A DNA stretch of 52,048 bases from Gammaproteobacteria bacterium. GTDB taxonomy: Bacteria > Pseudomonadota > Gammaproteobacteria > Pseudomonadales > Pseudohongiellaceae. Numbering within the stretch: the stretch's first letter is position 1; each line of letters starts with the position of its first letter. Shown in pieces: positions 50,552-52,048 of the stretch. A program made the position numbers and the translations under genes. Where the stretch lies: contig VYCF01000062.1 in the NCBI GenBank assembly GCA_009844085.1, positions 1 to 52,048 of the forward strand, read 5' to 3'. The notes under the pieces are model-generated. The model did no database searches and was not told where the DNA came from. It was given only the letters and a program-made list of their open reading frames with translations.

Positions 50552-51889
50552 TCAGTCCGAACCAGCCAGCGAGCGTTGCTGCGCGGCCTCCCGTTCGGCC
50601 AGGAGTTTCTCGTAGGTTTCGTCATCGAGGTGAGTGACCGCAATCCAGGCATGGGACATTTCGTCGCCGGTGCGCTGACCCCAGGTCACCCACTGATCCG
50701 GGTCGGGATTGTTCGGATTGTTGGCGGTATTGTCATACCACTGCTTGATCACGAGCACGGCGCCGGTCGGCAGCAGCGGCGCAACGTCGGGTTCATAGAT
50801 ATGACTGTGGTGCCAGATCGCGCTCCATTCGGAAACCTGGCTGATCTGCTCGGTGCGGCCGGTTGCCGGATAAAAGATTTCCAGCGAGGCCGCGTTCATG
50901 CGCAGATGGCCGTGTGGCTGGAAGCTGTCGATGCGTACCGGGTGATCGAAAGAATGGAAGCCCTGGGTCATCAGGTAGCCGTTCGGCGGCAGAACGAGTT
51001 GACCGCCTTCGTAGCCGGACATCAACTGGTATGCGCGCAGATCCTGCTTGTGGGGCTGTTCGCGTTCGATGTAGTCCTCGTCATGGAACCAGAGGCCGGT
51101 TTCGACCACGTTGTTCGTGATTATCTGGCCCGGTGCGGTAGCGCCGATGCCGCCGGGATACATGTGGATATCCCAGGAGATACGCGAGCCCGCGGGAATC
51201 GTGCGGCAGACGCCCTCCGGAATGAGTTCGCCCCATTTGCCCATGGCGTATTCGGTAAGCTGGCCGAATCGCTTGTACTCGCCGTCCTCGTTCGGCGCTT
51301 CGACATAGGTGTTGGCGTGGTGAACCACGGCCTTGGCGTCACCCTTGGGCTTCACTTGCACCGCCTTGATGCAGCGGTCGGTGGTCAGCGGCGTGGAAAC
51401 GTAGTGCTTGCTCCAGATGTCGTTGCCGGTGGCGGGAATGTCGATGGGGATCGAAGGCACGATCAGATCCGGCGGACCCAGGTCGCGTTCGAAGTTCCAG
51501 TCGTCGGGATCAGGCAGGTCCGGAGTCGGTGGAATTACCTCAGGATCGCCTTGCGGCGCGCCCTGATCGACCCAGGCGACGATCGTATCGATGTCTTCCT
51601 GGGACAGGCGCCAGTCGCCCTTCAACTGCTGCAGGCCGATGCCATGGTCATAGGCATAGGGCGGCATCTCGCGATTCGCCACCCTGAACTGGATCAGCGG
51701 CGCCCAGGGGCGGACCTGATCGTAATTCTCGAACTGCATCGGACCGATGCCGCCTTCCTGATGGCAGATCACGCAGTTTTCGTTGATGATCCGCGCGACA
51801 TCGCCGTTGTAGGTGATTTCGTCCTGCTGGGCCAATGCCATTAAGGGAAGGCCAAAGGCCGCAAGTGCTAGCAATGGGGAAAATCTCAT
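50552..51889 (-). CDS. Secreted cytochrome c-copper type II monooxygenase fusion, paralog B
   Basis: A 445-residue paralog of the gene at 49066, in tandem on the same strand and separated by 121 bp. AGGAG lies 6 bp before the ATG; signal peptide MRFSPLLALAAFGLPLMALA. Haem motif C39-VI-C42-H43 (NENCVICHQEGGIGPM); copper ligands VVHHANTYVE, DIHMYPGG, QPHGHLRM and GDEMSHAW all retained. Most differences from paralog A lie in the segments after DDWNFERDLG and around HKQDLRAYQLMSGYEGGQ. Both copies look functional, so they may act on different substrates. It is the last gene in the window; its promoter lies beyond 51889. Confidence 0.78.
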   Translation of the reverse strand: MRFSPLLALAAFGLPLMALAQQDEITYNGDVARIINENCVICHQEGGIGPMQFENYDQVRPWAPLIQFRVANREMPPYAYDHGIGLQQLKGDWRLSQEDIDTIVAWVDQGAPQGDPEVIPPTPDLPDPDDWNFERDLGPPDLIVPSIPIDIPATGNDIWSKHYVSTPLTTDRCIKAVQVKPKGDAKAVVHHANTYVEAPNEDGEYKRFGQLTEYAMGKWGELIPEGVCRTIPAGSRISWDIHMYPGGIGATAPGQIITNNVVETGLWFHDEDYIEREQPHKQDLRAYQLMSGYEGGQLVLPPNGYLMTQGFHSFDHPVRIDSFQPHGHLRMNAASLEIFYPATGRTEQISQVSEWSAIWHHSHIYEPDVAPLLPTGAVLVIKQWYDNTANNPNNPDPDQWVTWGQRTGDEMSHAWIAVTHLDDETYEKLLAEREAAQQRSLAGSD

Positions 51890-52048
51890 CGGGTTCTCCT
51901 CGTTCTATGTATTCGAAGTGCCGCAGGTGGTTACCGTGAATCCCGTCAAGTCTACGCCAGTTTTCACGGAAGGGGAACGTTTATCGGGGCAAAGCAGCTT
52001 CTCCCGGTAACTCGGCTGGCGATTGCCTGAAGCCGGACCGGGCCGCTC
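51890..52048. other. Upstream region of monooxygenase paralog B at window end
   Basis: It contains the ribosome-binding site and a 7-bp inverted repeat CCGTGAA (51934-51940) / TTCACGG (51963-51969). No ORF is supported. Confidence 0.4.

Noticed and set aside
1..52048. CRISPR arrays, tRNA or rRNA genes, IS elements
   Set aside because: I looked for regular repeat-spacer patterns, cloverleaf-like segments and transposase motifs and found none I could support.

Overview
The window is high-GC bacterial DNA with dense, mostly well-spaced genes, Shine-Dalgarno starts and normal TGA stops. The core block at 39.0-45.6 kb (thiE-thiD, hemJ, argC, bactofilin, erpA, an M23 endopeptidase, tyrS), together with trhO and many TonB receptors and PQQ enzymes, points to a free-living or host-associated aerobic gammaproteobacterium. 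That placement is inference from gene content. I see no rRNA, tRNA, CRISPR array or insertion sequence.

Layout. 0-0.9 kb: remnant of a HigBA toxin-antitoxin module in which the antitoxin is fused to a second domain and the toxin is reduced to 19 codons. 0.9-9.1 kb: a PQQ dehydrogenase-GST-S41 operon, an M28 peptidase, a cyclase-family hydrolase and an OprC-like TonB receptor. 9.2-20.2 kb: a TPR protein, a secreted peroxiredoxin whose catalytic residue is encoded by TGA (probable selenocysteine), DUF3014, two sulfurtransferases, a membrane PQQ dehydrogenase, a large secreted alpha/beta hydrolase and a Tat-exported amidase. 20.2-30.5 kb: an accessory locus with two long, closely related TonB receptors pointing away from each other, a tyrosine recombinase between them and DUF1640-like coiled-coil genes on the outer flanks. 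30.5-39 kb: DUF411, metallo-hydrolase, DUF418, MATE, DUF3500, gamma-glutamyltransferase and DUF1761. 39-45.6 kb: the conserved core block. 45.6-52 kb: a secreted protein of unknown role, an NHL propeller resembling peptide-amidating lyase, a truncated HTH-STAND ATPase and two paralogous cytochrome c-copper monooxygenase fusions.

Three things stand out. (1) The peroxiredoxin at 10363-10896 has an in-frame TGA exactly at the peroxidatic cysteine, followed by a hairpin placed like a bacterial SECIS. (2) The recombinase at 25959-26948 lies between two matching inverted-repeat sites (25623-25646 and 26991-27016) in opposite orientation. A good sigma70 promoter sits just inside one site and a poor one just inside the other, so inversion would exchange promoters between the two receptors. 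(3) A roughly 80-120 bp repeat occurs four times at gene ends. Its stems differ in sequence but keep their pairing, and it supplies the C-terminal codons and stop of three host genes.

Coordinates were derived by hand from the sequence. Family assignments rest on motif recognition, without database searches.
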